Notes under the pieces: model-generated
Databases searched by the model: none
What the model saw: the letters and a program-made list of their open reading frames with translations, nothing else
Told to the model about the DNA's origin: nothing
In this document: positions 6,701 through 6,870 of the stretch, in pieces
Position numbering within the stretch: position 1 is the stretch's first letter
How the letters are laid out: every line of letters starts with the position of its first letter
Program-made: the position numbers and the translations under genes
NCBI GenBank assembly: GCA_024642765.1
Contig: JAHEAM010000204.1
Coordinates: forward strand, 1-6,870
Direction of reading: 5' to 3'
DNA length: 6,870 bases
Origin: Planctomycetaceae bacterium
Lineage (GTDB): Bacteria > Planctomycetota > Planctomycetia > Pirellulales > Pirellulaceae

Positions 6701-6870
6701 AGTCATTCGCGAACCCGCCGGCGGCCAAGAATTATCGATTCCGATCGACAACATCGAGGCTAGAAAACAAAGCGATCTGTCGGCGATGCCCGCGGGACTA
6801 ATCAATCAGCTAGAGAATCGAGAACAATTTCTGGATCTTGTTCGCTTCTTAATCGAAGTCAACAAAGGTG
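3780..6870 (+). CDS. Exported PVC-type dehydrogenase/di-haem cytochrome c with HEAT repeats and discoidin domain (3' end outside window)
   Basis: There are 1,030 codons without a stop; the end lies beyond the window. Domain order: signal peptide (about 1-19, K4 then AVFAFVCLLSAV); PVC dehydrogenase N-terminal propeller (about 42-404) with DTDGDG (102-107), DTNDDG (147-152), FRPVN (347-351), GPDGCLYIVDMYRG (355-368) and closing GRVYRVD (398-404); HEAT-like helices (about 424-560); a charged, coiled-coil-like linker (577-598); cytochrome c domain with CTTCH (609-613), PLAGS (633-637) and possible axial Met669 or Met672; F5/8-type (discoidin) domain (about 735-859); and a planctomycete haem-binding domain from about 890 with CVKCH (906-910) and LGPDL (918-922). 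The final DLVRFLI segment is typical of the last residues of that domain, so little is missing. By family it should act in the periplasm, oxidising a sugar or similar substrate and passing electrons through two haems c; substrate and cofactor are not known. The start is the first ATG giving a signal peptide. Confidence 0.92.
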   Translation, partial: MPLKSAVFAFVCLLSAVSSQVTKEDESSKAPPLSPEKSIATMEIQPGYSLVPVLAEPHIHEPSAIAWDGNGRMYVVEMRTYMQDIDGSNAFAPTSRVSRHEDTDGDGIYEKHTVFADNLVLPRMVLPLLDRVIIRETNTLDLKSYQDTNDDGVADKIEMWHEGGPRGGNLEHQPSGLIWNIDNWIYTTYSTHRYRFTNGKVVREDLPHGSGQWGLTHDDVGRIFYSTAGGENPAMDFQQPIIYGQISLSGEQAPGFRDVFPIDNVPDVQGGTDRIRSDNTLNRFTGCCGQSIYRGDRLPNDLYGDLLIPEPVGRLIRRAKVTNDNGRIVVSNAYDQKEFIAARDPNFRPVNSATGPDGCLYIVDMYRGIIQEGNWVNEGSYLRGIVKEWELEKNIGRGRVYRVDHATTQRGPQPRMLDETPTQLVRHLSHPNGWWRSEAQKILILHGDRSVIPELEELAANGSNPLGRLHALWTLEGLESASNRSILSSMSDTDPRLRAAAVRIAESELANNRSFDEQIYQLAGDQDPNVAIQVVLSAMRGGPPNADVLVERALSLQPDNSSIRDIANQVKSRIAAMKAERLRLEELQRRNKLLAESVIRGKTIYNTLCTTCHGENGQGRASPDHPDSLLAPPLAGSPRVVGHKERLNRVLLNGLMGPVDEKTYSDGLMLPMGANDDRWIADVANFIRNSWDNQAPLIESSDVARVRIASQSRNGPWTIKELKYYDPPVLEDRGHWKLTASHNVDNIMNAVDGNSNSRWDTATTQHPGMWFAIELPEQIKVMAITLDTRGSDFDFPRGFVVHTSTDGQNWGEPVAEGSGDQPVTEIELDGSEGVNHIRISQTGDSDSKFWSIHELSLKGISLRAKPPVPLSDVLARSSPIDIARDAMQSGDPKRGAKLFFDQALSCVKCHAPAQGERLGPDLASVRDGVTDLFLVESVLTPSKDIRKEYALTVVQTIDGLALSGFLVREDDNTLVIREPAGGQELSIPIDNIEARKQSDLSAMPAGLINQLENREQFLDLVRFLIEVNKG

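Noticed and set aside
3808..6805. Several short frames on both strands within the cytochrome gene
   Set aside because: All lie inside a continuous 1,030-codon frame with recognisable domains throughout. Their translations show no family features.

Overview
The window looks like a chromosomal fragment of a planctomycete, probably of the Pirellulales/Rhodopirellula type. The main reason is the right-hand gene. It combines a Planctomycetes-Verrucomicrobia-type dehydrogenase propeller, HEAT repeats, two CxxCH haem sites and a discoidin domain, an architecture I know mainly from this phylum. Weak or absent Shine-Dalgarno sequences, mixed GTG/ATG starts and moderate GC content fit this but do not prove it.

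Left part (1-2175, minus strand): an efflux operon read leftwards. A TetR-type repressor gene (2175 to 1501) overlaps by four bases (ATGA) the start of an RND-type periplasmic adaptor of the HlyD/AcrA family (1504 to 116). Thirty-seven bases further on, an open frame with a hydrophobic N-terminus runs off the left edge; it is most likely the start of the RND inner-membrane pump. A small perfect dyad 33 bp upstream of the repressor start is a candidate autoregulatory operator.

Middle (2377-3090, minus strand): rsmE, the 16S rRNA m3U1498 methyltransferase, complete, with a GTG start. It is a housekeeping gene and probably a separate transcription unit, since about 200 bp and a possible promoter separate it from the repressor.

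Intergenic region (3091-3779): no convincing gene. It holds a roughly 127-bp imperfect palindrome (3260-3386) bounded by TA dinucleotides, with 14-15 bp terminal inverted repeats and nested internal stems. It resembles a MITE or a mobile hairpin repeat. To its right lies AT-rich DNA with a possible promoter for the next gene.

Right part (3780-6870, plus strand): one very long reading frame (1,030 codons in the window, no stop reached) for an exported multidomain c-type cytochrome/dehydrogenase. It probably lacks only a short C-terminal tail. It is divergent from rsmE.

I found no CRISPR array, tRNA, rRNA or intact transposase. The most unusual items are the palindromic element, the domain order of the large cytochrome (including a vicinal Cys-Cys pair in the propeller), and the tightly coupled repressor-adaptor-pump arrangement. 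None of these amounts to a clear, wholly new system.
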